64,000 nt of DNA from Luteibacter pinisoli (GCF_006385595.1 NZ_CP041046.1:1736001-1800000); one strand, 5' to 3'; shown: positions 1 through 9,388, counted from the first letter of the stretch. Numbers and translations: made by a program. The notes: generated by a model not told the origin, from the sequence alone.

Positions 1-2
1 AA

Positions 3-1112
3 ACGCTGCGCTACTGGACGCCGGCGTGGCGCGACTACGCGGTGACCGAAGGCCGCGCCATCGAGCCGCAGGCCCTGCGGGTAGCGTTCGAAGCCGCCGT
101 GCATCGCCAGATGATGACCGACGTGCCCTACGGCGTGCTGCTTTCCGGTGGCCTGGATTCCTCGCTGGTCGCGGCCGTGGCGGCGGGCTTTGCCCGCCGG
201 CGCATCGAGGATGACGATCGTGACGAAGCCTGGTGGCCGCGCCTGCATTCGTTCGCGATCGGCCTTGATGGCTCGCCCGACCTGAAGGCGGCCGAGGTGG
301 CGGCCGAGGCGCTGGGCACCGTGCACCACGGCTTCGTCTACACCTTCGACGAAGGCCTGGACGCGCTGCCGGAAGTCATCCGCCATATCGAAACCTACGA
401 CGTCACCACCATCCGCGCCTCCACGCCGATGTTCCTGCTGGCGCGCCGGATCAAGGCGATGGGCGTGAAGATGGTGCTCTCGGGCGAAGGCTCGGACGAA
501 GTGTTCGGCGGTTACCTTTATTTCCACAAGGCGCCCAACGCCCGCGAATTCCACGAGGAAACCGTGCGCAAGCTTGACTCGCTGCACTACTACGACTGCC
601 TGCGCGCCAACAAATCCATGGCGGCGTGGGGCGTCGAAGCACGCGTGCCCTTCCTCGACACCGAGTTCCTGGAAACCGCCATGGCCTTCGACGCCGAGGC
701 GAAGATGGTGGCCCGCAAGGGCATCGAGAAGGGGATCCTCCGCGAGGCCTTCGAGGGCGCGCTGCCGGAGTCGATCCTGTGGCGGCAGAAGGAACAGTTC
801 AGCGACGGCGTCGGCTACGGCTGGATTGACGGGCTGAAGGCCCACGCCGAGGCGGTGGTGAGCGACCGCGAGTTCGCCGCGGCCGCCGCGCGGTTCCCGG
901 TCAACACCCCGGCCACCAAGGAAGCCTTCTTCTACCGCACCCTCTTCGAGAAGCACTTCCCGGGCGAGGCCTGCGCGGCGACGGTGCCGGGCGGCAAGTC
1001 CATCGCCTGCTCCTCGCCGGCGGCCCTGGCCTGGGATCCGGCCTTCGCGGCGGCGGCCGACCCCTCTGGCCGTGCCGTGCGTGGCGTCCATCGCGAGTCC
1101 CTCCCGGCCTGA
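3..1112 (+). CDS. asnB: Asparagine synthetase (glutamine-hydrolysing), C-terminal part, 5' end outside window
   Basis: The reading frame is open from the left edge to a TGA at 1110-1112, so only the synthetase part is visible. Class B asparagine synthetases make Asn from Asp, ATP and glutamine-derived ammonia in the cytoplasm. The visible protein carries the ATP-pyrophosphatase loop SGGLDSS after the family string DVPYGVLL, and a second nucleotide-site motif, LSGEGSDEVFGGY. The segment WRDYAV just before the P-loop region also fits AsnB. The amino-terminal glutaminase domain with its Cys nucleophile lies off the window, so I cannot check that it is intact. The family call is firm; a dedicated asnB rather than a paralogue is likely. 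Confidence 0.9.
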   Translation, partial: TLRYWTPAWRDYAVTEGRAIEPQALRVAFEAAVHRQMMTDVPYGVLLSGGLDSSLVAAVAAGFARRRIEDDDRDEAWWPRLHSFAIGLDGSPDLKAAEVAAEALGTVHHGFVYTFDEGLDALPEVIRHIETYDVTTIRASTPMFLLARRIKAMGVKMVLSGEGSDEVFGGYLYFHKAPNAREFHEETVRKLDSLHYYDCLRANKSMAAWGVEARVPFLDTEFLETAMAFDAEAKMVARKGIEKGILREAFEGALPESILWRQKEQFSDGVGYGWIDGLKAHAEAVVSDREFAAAAARFPVNTPATKEAFFYRTLFEKHFPGEACAATVPGGKSIACSSPAALAWDPAFAAAADPSGRAVRGVHRESLPA

Positions 1113-1195
1113 GGGGCCAACAAGGGAGGGCGGCAATTTGGTAGCATTGGACGTTTCGGCGGCGCACCCCCGCGCCGCCCCAGCAGGCAACCAAC

Positions 1196-2321
1196 ATGAT
1201 CGAGACCAATCCGATCCTTGCGCAGATCGCGGACCTCAAGGGCCGCGTCGAGTCGCTTAGGGGGTACCTTTGACTACGCCGTCAAGAAAGAACGCCTAGA
1301 AGAAGTCAATCGCGAGCTGGAGAGCCCCACCGTGTGGGACGACCCCAAGCGCGCGCAGGAGCTGGGCCGCGAGCGCGCCCACCTCGATAACGTCGTCACC
1401 GGCGTCGATGAGATGACCGCCTCGCTCAACGACGCCGGCGAGCTGCTCGAGATGGCCGCCGCCGACGGCGACGAAGCCACCGTGCAGTCCATCGTCGACG
1501 ACCTGAACAAGGTCGACGCCCGGGTCAGCAAGCTCGAATTCCAGCGGATGTTCTCCGGCGAGCTCGACAGCGCCGCGGCCTTCGTCGATATCCAGGCCGG
1601 CGCCGGCGGTACCGAAGCCCAGGACTGGGCGGAAATCCTGCTGCGCATGTACCTGCGCTGGGCCGAGTCGCGCGGCTGGAAGGCCGAGCTGATGGAAGTG
1701 TCCGGCGGCGAAGTCGCGGGCATCAAGTCCGCCACCTTCCGCGTGGAAGGCGACTACGCCTACGGCTGGCTGAAGACCGAGATCGGCGTGCACCGCCTCG
1801 TGCGCAAGAGCCCGTTCGATTCGGACAACCGCCGCCACACCAGCTTTACCTCGGTGTTCGTGTCGCCGGAAGTCGATGACAACATCGAGATCGACATTAA
1901 CCCGGCTGACCTGCGCACGGACGTGTACCGCTCGTCGGGCGCCGGTGGCCAGCACGTCAATAAAACCGAATCGGCCGTGCGTATCACGCATATCCCCACC
2001 AATACGGTGGTGGCCTGCCAGACCGAACGCAGCCAGCATGCCAACCGCGACCGCGCGATGAAGATGCTGAAAGCGAAGCTGTACGAGCTGGAAGTGCAGA
2101 AGCGCAACGCCGAAAAGGACGCGCTGGAAGCGACCAAGTCCGACATCGGCTGGGGCAGCCAGATCCGCAACTACGTGCTCGACCAGTCGCGCATCAAGGA
2201 TCTGCGTACCGGCGTGGAACGTTCCGACACCCAGAAGGTGCTCGACGGCGACCTCGACGAATTCGTCGAAGCCAGCCTGAAGGCCGGCCTGGAAGCCGGC
2301 TCCAAGCGCATCGACGCGTAA
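1196..2321 (+). CDS. prfB: Peptide chain release factor 2, with programmed +1 frameshift
   Basis: RF2 reads UGA and UAA stops and triggers peptide release on the ribosome. Translation starts at ATG 1196 and reaches an in-frame TGA at codon 26 (1271-1273). The preceding bases AGGGGGTACCTTTGAC are the classical shift site: an internal Shine-Dalgarno-like AGGGGG, then CTT and TGA C. Slipping one base forward after CTT continues as Asp-Tyr-Ala-Val to the stop at 2321, giving 374 residues (E. coli RF2 has 365). The stop-recognition tripeptide SPF is at residues 205-207 and the catalytic GGQ at 250-252. Low RF2 should raise frameshifting, so the gene is autoregulated. lysS follows. Confidence 0.97.
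1262..1274 (+). promoter_or_regulatory. prfB programmed +1 ribosomal frameshift site
   Basis: The site has the slippery codon CTT at 1268-1270, an in-frame TGA at 1271-1273 with a following C, and a G-rich Shine-Dalgarno-like run just upstream starting near 1258. The downstream frame encodes the whole RF2 body, so the shift is required to make the protein. This layout is well known from E. coli prfB. Confidence 0.95.
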
Positions 2322-2330
2322 TGTGACTCC

Positions 2331-2357
2331 CGGGGGCGCATGGGCGCCCCCGTCTTT
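2331..2357 (+). terminator. Hairpin between prfB and lysS
   Basis: A perfect 9-bp stem (CGGGGGCGC at 2331-2339 pairing with 2344-2352) with a 4-nt loop is followed by TCTTT. The T tract is short, so it may be a partial terminator or attenuator between prfB and lysS. Confidence 0.55.
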
Positions 2358-2378
2358 CGAACACACCCAAGCGAAGCC

Positions 2379-3908
2379 ATGACTGACGAAACCCGCGACG
2401 ACCTCCCCGGCACTTCTGACGAAAACCGACTGATTGCCGAGCGACGCGAGAAACTCAAGGCGCTGCACGCGCAGGGCATCGCCTACCCGAACGATTTCAA
2501 GGTCGACAGCTTTGCCGGCGACCTGCAGGCCGAGTTCGAGGACAAGGACACCTGGACCGCCGAGGCCATCGAAACCGCGCCGCGCCAGGTGGCCGTGGCC
2601 GGCCGCATCCTGCTGATGCGCGGGCAGGGCAAGGTCAGCTTCGTCACCATGCAGGACGGCACCGGCCGCATCCAGCTGTTCGTCCACCAGGGCACCGTGG
2701 GCGAAGACGCCTATAACGCGTTCAAGCGCTGGGACCTGGGCGACATCGTCGGCGCCACCGGCACGCTCATGCGCACCAAGACCGGCGAGCTTTCGGTCAA
2801 GGTCGAGGGCATCCGCCTGCTGACCAAGTCGCTGCGTGGCCTGCCGGACAAGCACCACGGCATGGCCGACGTGGAACAGCGCTATCGCCAGCGGTACGTG
2901 GACCTGATCGTCACCGAGGAAGCACGCCGCACGTTTGCGCTGCGCTCGAAGATCGTCAGCCACGTGCGCCGCTGGCTCGAAGCCGAGCCGCGCCGCTTCA
3001 TGGAAGTGGAAACGCCCATGATGCACGTGATTCCGGGCGGCGCCACGGCGCGTCCGTTCACCACGCACCACAACGCGCTGGATATCCCGCTGTTCCTGCG
3101 CGTGGCGCCGGAGCTCTACCTCAAGCGCCTGGTGGTCGGCGGCTTCGACCGCGTGTACGAAATCAACCGCAATTTCCGCAACGAGGGCGTGTCCACGCGG
3201 CACAACCCCGAGTTCACCATGCTCGAGCTGTACCAGGCGTACGCCACGTACCACGAGATCATGGACATCACCGAAGGCATGATCCGCTCGGCCGCGGCCG
3301 ACGTGGTCGGTAGCACGCAGATCGAGTGGGACGGCGCCCTGGTGGACCTGGGCCCGGCGTTCCGCCGCTGGCGCATGGAAGACGCGGTGCTGGAGCTGAA
3401 TCCGGAGATCAAGCCGGACGAGCTGCGCAACCGCGAGGCCATGGCCGCGCATGCCGCGCGCCTGGGCATCCAGGTGAAGCCGGGCTACGGCTGGGGCAAG
3501 CTGCTGCTCGAGATCTTCGAGGCCACGGTGGAGCACACCCTGGTGCAGCCCACCTTCATCACCGACCACCCGGTGGAAGTGTCGCCGCTGGCTCGCGAGA
3601 GCGACACCGACAAGGGCATCACGGACCGCTTCGAGCTATTCATCAATGGCAAGGAGCTGGCCAATGGCTTCTCCGAGCTCAATGACTCCGAGGACCAGGC
3701 GGCGCGCTTCCAGGCCCAGGTGAACGCCAAGGACGCCGGCGACGACGAAGCCATGCACTACGACGCCGATTACATCCGCGCGCTGGAAGTGGGCCTGCCG
3801 CCCACCGGCGGCCTCGGTGTCGGCATTGACCGCCTGGTGATGCTGCTGACCGGCTCGTCGTCCATCCGCGACGTGCTCCTGTTCCCGACCATGCGCCCCG
3901 AGGCCTGA
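2379..3908 (+). CDS. lysS: Lysyl-tRNA synthetase, class II
   Basis: Charges tRNA-Lys with lysine in the cytoplasm. I take ATG 2379 (MTDETRDDLPG) as the start, because the in-frame upstream ATG at 2340 lies inside the prfB terminator stem. The product has 509 residues, close to the E. coli enzyme. An N-terminal OB-fold anticodon-binding domain occupies about residues 60-150 (VAVAGRILLMRGQGKVSF). The class II catalytic core follows, with motif 2 around FRNEGVSTRHNPEFTMLE and motif 3 GLGVGIDRLVMLLTG near the C-terminus. The prfB-lysS order is common in gammaproteobacteria. Confidence 0.96.
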   Translation: MTDETRDDLPGTSDENRLIAERREKLKALHAQGIAYPNDFKVDSFAGDLQAEFEDKDTWTAEAIETAPRQVAVAGRILLMRGQGKVSFVTMQDGTGRIQLFVHQGTVGEDAYNAFKRWDLGDIVGATGTLMRTKTGELSVKVEGIRLLTKSLRGLPDKHHGMADVEQRYRQRYVDLIVTEEARRTFALRSKIVSHVRRWLEAEPRRFMEVETPMMHVIPGGATARPFTTHHNALDIPLFLRVAPELYLKRLVVGGFDRVYEINRNFRNEGVSTRHNPEFTMLELYQAYATYHEIMDITEGMIRSAAADVVGSTQIEWDGALVDLGPAFRRWRMEDAVLELNPEIKPDELRNREAMAAHAARLGIQVKPGYGWGKLLLEIFEATVEHTLVQPTFITDHPVEVSPLARESDTDKGITDRFELFINGKELANGFSELNDSEDQAARFQAQVNAKDAGDDEAMHYDADYIRALEVGLPPTGGLGVGIDRLVMLLTGSSSIRDVLLFPTMRPEA

Positions 3909-3913
3909 TCCCC

Positions 3914-4213
3914 ATGTATTACGCCATCACCGGTATCGATCACCCGAACTCGCTGGACAACCGCCTCGCGGTGCGCCCGGCGCACGTCGCCCGCCTGTCG
4001 GCGCTGAAGGAAGAGGGCCGCCTGAAGCTGGCCGGCCCGTTCCCGGCCATCGACGCGGAAGATCCGGGCGCCGCCGGCTTCACCGGCAGCCTCATCGTCG
4101 CCGAGTTCGAAAGCCTGGAGGCCGCCCAGGCCTGGGCCGACGCGGATCCGTACATCGCCGCCGGGGTCTATAAGGAAGTGTCGGTCCGCCCGCTGCGCGT
4201 CGTCCTGCCGTGA
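3914..4213 (+). CDS. YciI-like (YCII-domain) protein
   Basis: A 99-residue protein starting at ATG 3914, only 5 bases after the lysS stop. It matches the YCII ferredoxin-like dimeric fold by its pattern: MYYAITGIDHPNS at the start, a central His in RPAHVARL, and WADADPYIAAGVY near the end, where the DP-Y-aG pair is typical. Its biochemical role is not settled in most bacteria. The stop overlaps the start of the next gene by four bases (GTGA), so the two are probably translationally coupled. Family confident, function unknown. Confidence 0.85.
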   Translation: MYYAITGIDHPNSLDNRLAVRPAHVARLSALKEEGRLKLAGPFPAIDAEDPGAAGFTGSLIVAEFESLEAAQAWADADPYIAAGVYKEVSVRPLRVVLP

Positions 4214-4473
4214 CCGTCGAGAAAGTCGAGCGGATCCGCCAGCGGCTGACCGCGGCCCTGGCCCCGGTGCTGCTGGAGGTGATCGACGAAGGCCACAAGC
4301 ACGCCGGGCACGCGGGCGAGGGCAAGGGCCACTTCTTCGCCCGGATCGTCAGCCCGGCCTTTGCCGGGAAAAACCCGATCCAGCGCCACCGGATGGTCTA
4401 CGAGGCGCTCGGCGACATGATGCCTGACGGCATCCACGCCCTGTCGATTGATGCGAAAGCGCCCGGCGAATAA
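4210..4473 (+). CDS. bolA: BolA family protein
   Basis: An 87-residue BolA-fold protein beginning with GTG at 4210, overlapping the preceding stop. BolA proteins work with monothiol glutaredoxins in iron-sulfur cluster handling and, in E. coli, influence cell shape under stress. The visible hallmarks are the helix VERIRQRLTAAL, then LEVIDEGHKHAGH with the conserved histidine, and the signature HRMVYEALGDMMPDGIHALSI. It lies upstream of smc with a 146-nt gap in which I see no convincing terminator. Whether this is BolA proper or an IbaG/YrbA-like paralogue cannot be decided from sequence alone. Confidence 0.88.
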   Translation: MTVEKVERIRQRLTAALAPVLLEVIDEGHKHAGHAGEGKGHFFARIVSPAFAGKNPIQRHRMVYEALGDMMPDGIHALSIDAKAPGE

Positions 4474-4619
4474 TCCGCGCCCCAAAAATCAGTGGGTTAC
4501 AGTATTATCTTTGTGTGGTTTCGCGTATTGCGCCCGGAACCCCCCTTTGGCAAAGTGATCGATCAGCCAGGGGGTGGCTCCCGACCGGAGCCCACGGCCG
4601 CGTCCCAACGGAACCAAAC

Positions 4620-7600
4620 ATGCGTCTGACCACGATCAAGCTGGCGGGTTTCAAGTCTTTCGTGGACCCGACCACGCTGCACCTGCCCACCAACATGACC
4701 GGCGTCGTTGGCCCCAACGGCTGTGGCAAGTCGAACATCATCGACGCCATCCGCTGGGTGATGGGCGAATCCGCGGCCAGCCGCCTGCGTGGCGACTCCC
4801 TCACCGACGTGATCTTCTCTGGCTCCAGCGCCCGCAAGCCGGTGGGCCAGGCGACGGTGGAGCTCATCTTCGATAACGGCGACGGCACGATCCAGGGCGA
4901 GTACGCCAGCTTCGCCGAGATCTCGGTCAAGCGCATCGTCAGCCGCGACGGCCAGTCCTCGTACCACCTCAACGGCGCGCGCTGCCGCCGCCGCGACATT
5001 ACCGACCTGTTCCTCGGCACCGGCCTGGGCCCGCGTTCCTACTCGATCATCGAGCAGGGCATGATCAGCCAGATCATCGAGGCGGCCCCGGAAGAACTGC
5101 GCACCCACCTGGAGGAAGCCGCCGGCATCTCCAAGTACAAGGAGCGCCGCAAGGAAACCGAGAGCCGGATCAAGTCCACCCGCGAAAACCTCGACCGTGT
5201 CCGCGACGTGCGCGACGAGGTGGAAAAGCAGCTGGACCACCTGAACCGCCAGGCCCGCGCCGCCGAACGCTGGAAGGGCTTCAAGGAAGAACAGACCCGC
5301 CGCGAGGCCGAGCTGCGCGCCCTCGAATACCGCACGCTGGACCGCCAGCGCCAGGGCGAAAGCTCCGGCTTGGGCGAGTACGAACTCGAGATCGAAAAGC
5401 ACACCGCCTCGCAGCGCCAGGTGGAAGCGCAGCTGGAGACGGTGCGCGAGCGCCACCATGGCGCCAACGAACACCTGAACCAGGTGCAGGCCGAGGTGTA
5501 CAAGGTCGGCGCCGAGATTGCCCGCGTCGAGCAGCAGGTGCGCCACAACCGCGACCTGGCCGAACGGCTCACCCGCTCGCGCACGGATACCGAGCGCGAG
5601 CTGGCCGAGCTGCAGGGCCATATCGGCACGGACCGCGAGCAGGTGGAAACCCTGCGCATGGCCCTGGCCGAAGGCGAGCCGAAGCTCGAATCGCTGCAGC
5701 AGATCCAGGACGAGACCGGTGAAGCGCAGCGCGCCACCGAAACGCGCCTGGCCGACTGGCAGCAGCGCTGGGATACCCATACCCGTGGCGCCTCCGAATC
5801 CACGCGCGCCGCGGAAGTGGAGCGCACCAAGCTGGCCTACCTCGACCGCCAGGCCGTCGACCTGGCCCGTCGTCGCGAAGCGCTGGAAACCGAGCAGCGG
5901 GCCACCGACGTCGCCGCGCTCGACGCGGCGTCCGAACAGCTCGATATCGAACATGACACGCAGCGCGAGCGCGTTGAGCAGCTCGGCGGCGTGCTGGACC
6001 AGCACAAGGTGGCCTACGAGCGCGTGCTCGACGACGAGCGCCAGGTGCAGTCGGCGCTGAACGATGCCCGCCAGCAGCTGCAGACCGCCCGCGGCCGCCA
6101 GGCCTCGCTGGAAGCCCTGCAGACCGCCGCGCTGGGCCAGGAAGAATCCGCCGCCACCGGCTGGCTGAAGCGCCTGGGCCTGGCCGATGCGCGCCGCCTC
6201 GGCGAATCGCTGCAGGTGGATGCCGGCTACGAATCCGCCGTGGAAACGGTGCTCGCCGGCGTGCTCGATGGCGTGCTCGTCGAGGCACCCGCCGCCCTCG
6301 TGCCCGAGTTCGATGGTCTCGGCGAAGCCGATGTTGCCTTGTTCGCCAGCGAGAAGGGCGGCCCCGGTGCCGCCGGCACGCTGGCGGCCGTCGTGCGCGG
6401 CCCCGCGGCCGCTGTCGCCTTGCTCGCCAGCGTCTTCGTCGCCGACTCGGTGGAAGACGCCGCGGCACGGGCAAAGACGCTTTCGGCCGGCCAGTCCGTC
6501 ATTACCCGTGATGGCGCATGGATGGGCCCGGGCTGGGCCCGCATCCTGCGTGCGCAAGGCAACCAGGTGGGCGTGCTCGCCCGCGAGCGGGACATCCGCC
6601 AGCTGGCCGAACAGATCGAAAGCCTCGAGGCGCTGATCGAAGAGCGCACCGAGCAGCTCGAGGAACTGCGCACCCGCAAGTTCGAAACCGAGCGCCTGCG
6701 TGACGATGCCCAGCGCGATCTTTACGCCGCGCATCGCCGTCTTTCCGAACTCGCCGGCCAGTTGCAGAGCCACCGCGGCAAGATGGAAACCGCGCGCGCC
6801 CGTGCCGAGAAAGTCGGTGGCGAAATCAGCACGCTGGTGGAGCAGCTCGACGAACTCGAGGGCCAGACCCGCGAAGCCCGTGCCCGACTCGATGAAGCGG
6901 TGGGCCACATGGGCGATCGCGAAGACGAGCGCCGCGGCCTGGAAAACGAGCGCCGCGACCTGCTCGAAGCGCGCGAAGAAGCCCGCATGAACGCCCGCGA
7001 CGCCGCCGACCAGGCGCACCAGCTGGCACTGAGCATGGAATCCAAGCGCGCCGCGCTGAGTTCGCTGGAGCAGGCGCTGTCGCGACTGGATAACCAGCTG
7101 CGCCAGGTGACCATGCGCCTGGAAGAAATCGAAGAGCAGCTCGCCGCGGGTTCCGATCCGATCGTCGAGCTCGAATCCGAACGCCAGACCTATCTCGACC
7201 AGCGCCTGCTGGTGGACAAGCAGCTGGTGGAGGCACGCCGCGCGGTGGAAGACTGCGATGCGGAGTTCCGCCGCCTCGAGCAGGAACGCCAGCGCATCGA
7301 ACAACTGCTGGGCAAGGTGCGCGAGAGCGTGGCCGAGAAGCGCCTCGCCGCGCAGGCCCTGCAGCTGCGTGCGGAACAGCTCGCCCAGGCCATCGCCGCC
7401 TCCGGCCTTGAGCTCGAAGCGCTGCTGGCCGAGCTGGCCGAAGATGCCGAGCCCTCCATGTGGCAGACCCAGCTCGTGGATCTCGCGCAGAAGATCGCGC
7501 GCCTGGAGCCGGTGAACCTTGCCGCCATCCAGGAACACGCCGAGCAGTCGCAGCGCAAGGAATACCTCGACGCCCAGCTCACCGACCTGGCCAGCGCGCT

Positions 7601-8120
7601 GGAAACACTGGAAGGCGCGATCAAGAAGATCGACCGCGAGACCCGCCAGCGCTTCAAGGAAACCTTCGACCGCGTGAACGCCGGCGTGCAGGAGCTGTTC
7701 CCGCGCCTGTTTGGCGGTGGCCATGCGTACCTGGAGCTCACCGGCGAAGACCTGCTCGACACCGGCGTGGCCATCATGGCGCGCCCGCCGGGCAAACGCG
7801 TGTCCAACATCAACCTGTTGTCCGGCGGCGAGAAGGCGCTCACTGCCGTATCACTCGTTTTCGCTATCTTCGGCCTGAATCCCGCGCCGTTCTGCCTGCT
7901 CGACGAGGTGGACGCACCGCTGGACGAGGCCAACGTGGGCCGCTTCTCGGCGATGGTCCGCGAGATGAGCGAAAAGGTGCAATTCATCTTCGTCAGCCAT
8001 AACAAGGCGACGATGGAGGCCGCGCACCAGCTGTGTGGCGTTACCATGCGCGAACCGGGCGTGTCGCGTCTCGTCCAGGTGGACCTGGCCGAGGCATCCA
8101 AGCTCGCCGGCGTTGCCTGA
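4620..8120 (+). CDS. smc: Chromosome segregation protein SMC
   Basis: SMC is the ATPase of the ScpAB condensin that compacts and separates chromosomes. I place the start at ATG 4620 (MRLTTIKLAGFKSF), the conserved SMC N-terminus, giving 1166 residues. The Walker A motif GPNGCGKS is at residues 31-38. Two long coiled-coil arms rich in Glu, Gln, Arg and Leu flank a hinge at roughly 510-650. The ABC signature LSGGEK starts at residue 1067 and Walker B LLDEVDAPLDEANV has its Asp-Glu pair at 1095-1096. scpA and scpB are not in the window. zipA follows closely, an order also seen in Pseudomonas. Confidence 0.97.
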   Translation: MRLTTIKLAGFKSFVDPTTLHLPTNMTGVVGPNGCGKSNIIDAIRWVMGESAASRLRGDSLTDVIFSGSSARKPVGQATVELIFDNGDGTIQGEYASFAEISVKRIVSRDGQSSYHLNGARCRRRDITDLFLGTGLGPRSYSIIEQGMISQIIEAAPEELRTHLEEAAGISKYKERRKETESRIKSTRENLDRVRDVRDEVEKQLDHLNRQARAAERWKGFKEEQTRREAELRALEYRTLDRQRQGESSGLGEYELEIEKHTASQRQVEAQLETVRERHHGANEHLNQVQAEVYKVGAEIARVEQQVRHNRDLAERLTRSRTDTERELAELQGHIGTDREQVETLRMALAEGEPKLESLQQIQDETGEAQRATETRLADWQQRWDTHTRGASESTRAAEVERTKLAYLDRQAVDLARRREALETEQRATDVAALDAASEQLDIEHDTQRERVEQLGGVLDQHKVAYERVLDDERQVQSALNDARQQLQTARGRQASLEALQTAALGQEESAATGWLKRLGLADARRLGESLQVDAGYESAVETVLAGVLDGVLVEAPAALVPEFDGLGEADVALFASEKGGPGAAGTLAAVVRGPAAAVALLASVFVADSVEDAAARAKTLSAGQSVITRDGAWMGPGWARILRAQGNQVGVLARERDIRQLAEQIESLEALIEERTEQLEELRTRKFETERLRDDAQRDLYAAHRRLSELAGQLQSHRGKMETARARAEKVGGEISTLVEQLDELEGQTREARARLDEAVGHMGDREDERRGLENERRDLLEAREEARMNARDAADQAHQLALSMESKRAALSSLEQALSRLDNQLRQVTMRLEEIEEQLAAGSDPIVELESERQTYLDQRLLVDKQLVEARRAVEDCDAEFRRLEQERQRIEQLLGKVRESVAEKRLAAQALQLRAEQLAQAIAASGLELEALLAELAEDAEPSMWQTQLVDLAQKIARLEPVNLAAIQEHAEQSQRKEYLDAQLTDLASALETLEGAIKKIDRETRQRFKETFDRVNAGVQELFPRLFGGGHAYLELTGEDLLDTGVAIMARPPGKRVSNINLLSGGEKALTAVSLVFAIFGLNPAPFCLLDEVDAPLDEANVGRFSAMVREMSEKVQFIFVSHNKATMEAAHQLCGVTMREPGVSRLVQVDLAEASKLAGVA

Positions 8121-8146
8121 GCATTACCTGAGGAATGATCGATCCC

Positions 8147-9232
8147 ATGAATCCCGCCATCGGCCTCGCCTGGAACCCCGCCGTCGGCATCCCGATGCTC
8201 TTTGTCGGCGTCGTCGTGCTCGTGCTGCTCTGGCTTTTCGGCCAGCCGCGCAAGGAGCAGGGCCGCCGCAAACCGATGCCCGAACAGCCCGAGCGCGCCC
8301 GTGAGCGCCGCGAGCCGGTGTTCGGCGATAACCCGCCGGCGGAGGACGATGGCCTCTCGTTCAGCGCCCGCGACGAGCGCTTCGAGCCGCGTGACGAGGT
8401 GATCGACCCGCGCGACGACGACGCCAACGACCCGCTGTTCCGTCCGGCGACGAAGCAGGGCGAGCTGGACGTGGACCTGCGCGCCGAACTCGAGCGCCTC
8501 GGTGCATCGCTGGCGGGCGAGCGCCACCAGGCCGCCGCCCCCGCGGAACCGGCCGAGCCGGTGCAGCGCCCGGGCCAGCGCACCGAGCCGAAGCTCGACC
8601 TGGACCTGCCGTTCGACCTGGGCGAGCCCGTGCACACCCGCCAGGCCACCCCGGCGCCTGCGCCGGAACCCGTCGCGCGCGCAGCTGCTCCGGCGCCCGC
8701 ACCGGCTCCGGCCCCTGCGCCCACGCCGGCACCGCCGCCGAAAGCCCCGCCGCGCTCGGACCTCGGCCGCCGCCCGGGCAACCTGCCGGTGGAACGCATC
8801 GTCAGCCTTTACGTCGTCTCGCGCGAAGGCCAGCGCTTCCAGGGTTCGGACCTGGTGGTCGCCGCCGAGAAGGCCGGCCTCGAATTCGGTGACATGGGCA
8901 TCTACCACCGCCTGGTGGACGGCCATCCGGAAAAGGGCCCGATCTTCAGCGTGGCCAACCTGGTGAAGCCGGGTAATTTCGACATGGCCCGCATCGCCAC
9001 CACGCAGACCCCCGGCCTGTCGTTCTTCATGGCCCTGCCGGGCCCGGTGAACGCGCTGGATGCGTGGGACACGATGCTGCCGACCGCGCAGCGCCTTGCC
9101 GAGCTGCTGGATGGCCTGGTCCTGGACGAGGAGCGCAATGCGCTTGGCCGCCAGCGCATCGCCCATATCCGCGATGAATTGCGTGGCTGGGATCGCGGGC
9201 ACGAAGGCGAAGAGATCAAGTTCGGCCAGTAA
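8147..9232 (+). CDS. zipA: Cell division protein ZipA
   Basis: ZipA tethers FtsZ to the inner membrane early in divisome assembly. I chose ATG 8147: AGGA at 8131-8134 directly abuts the alternative ATG 8135, which is too close to serve it. The 361-residue product has one N-terminal membrane segment (about residues 14-31), a charged stretch, and a long Pro/Ala-rich linker (about residues 166-204). The C-terminal FtsZ-binding domain is marked by IVSLYVVSREGQRFQGSDL, FSVANLVKPG and PGLSFFMALPGP. DNA ligase, which often follows zipA, is absent here. Confidence 0.93.
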   Translation: MNPAIGLAWNPAVGIPMLFVGVVVLVLLWLFGQPRKEQGRRKPMPEQPERARERREPVFGDNPPAEDDGLSFSARDERFEPRDEVIDPRDDDANDPLFRPATKQGELDVDLRAELERLGASLAGERHQAAAPAEPAEPVQRPGQRTEPKLDLDLPFDLGEPVHTRQATPAPAPEPVARAAAPAPAPAPAPAPTPAPPPKAPPRSDLGRRPGNLPVERIVSLYVVSREGQRFQGSDLVVAAEKAGLEFGDMGIYHRLVDGHPEKGPIFSVANLVKPGNFDMARIATTQTPGLSFFMALPGPVNALDAWDTMLPTAQRLAELLDGLVLDEERNALGRQRIAHIRDELRGWDRGHEGEEIKFGQ

Positions 9233-9246
9233 CGCATCCCCGCTGG

Positions 9247-9268
9247 ATTCCCCGTTGCCGCGGGGAAT
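9247..9268. terminator. Hairpin after zipA without a T tract
   Basis: ATTCCCCG at 9247-9254 pairs perfectly with CGGGGAAT at 9261-9268 across a 6-nt loop, 14 bases after the zipA stop. No run of T follows, so intrinsic termination is uncertain. It may instead be an RNA-stabilising structure. Confidence 0.4.
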
Positions 9269-9293
9269 TCACACAACCGCAACACCCATCTGC

Positions 9294-9330
9294 GCCAATG
9301 TCAGTGCTTCGCGTGTCCGGGTTCATTGGC
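9294..9330. promoter_or_regulatory. Inverted repeat upstream of the glgE operon
   Basis: GCCAATG at 9294-9300 and CATTGGC at 9324-9330 form a perfect 7-bp inverted repeat with a 23-nt spacer, 58 bases before the glgE start. The half-site spacing could suit a dimeric regulator bound on one helix face, but no regulator gene is adjacent. I could not recognise a convincing sigma-70 promoter here. Confidence 0.3.
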
Positions 9331-9388
9331 ACGATGCATACATCCGGCCCGGCATGCTTGTGTCTAATCCCCTTGGGAACACGAGGCA

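Noticed and set aside
1271..1273. Early TGA in prfB taken as a pseudogene sign
   Set aside because: It is the programmed frameshift stop with all known signals, and the downstream frame encodes a complete RF2.
1296..3569. 757-codon minus-strand frame across prfB and lysS
   Set aside because: Both plus-strand genes are certain, and the antisense product shows no recognisable domain.
4474..4619. TATTAT at about 4503 as the smc promoter -10 box
   Set aside because: No acceptable -35 hexamer at 16-18 bases upstream, so support is too weak to list as a feature.
4563..7724. 1053-codon open frame on the minus strand across smc
   Set aside because: It is a by-product of the GC-rich third positions of smc. 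Its translation is low-complexity, rich in His, Gln, Leu and Ala, with no domain, while the plus strand encodes a complete SMC.
8640..8760. Pro/Ala repeat in zipA as a DNA repeat or CRISPR-like array
   Set aside because: It is a coding low-complexity linker typical of ZipA; unit length and spacing are irregular.
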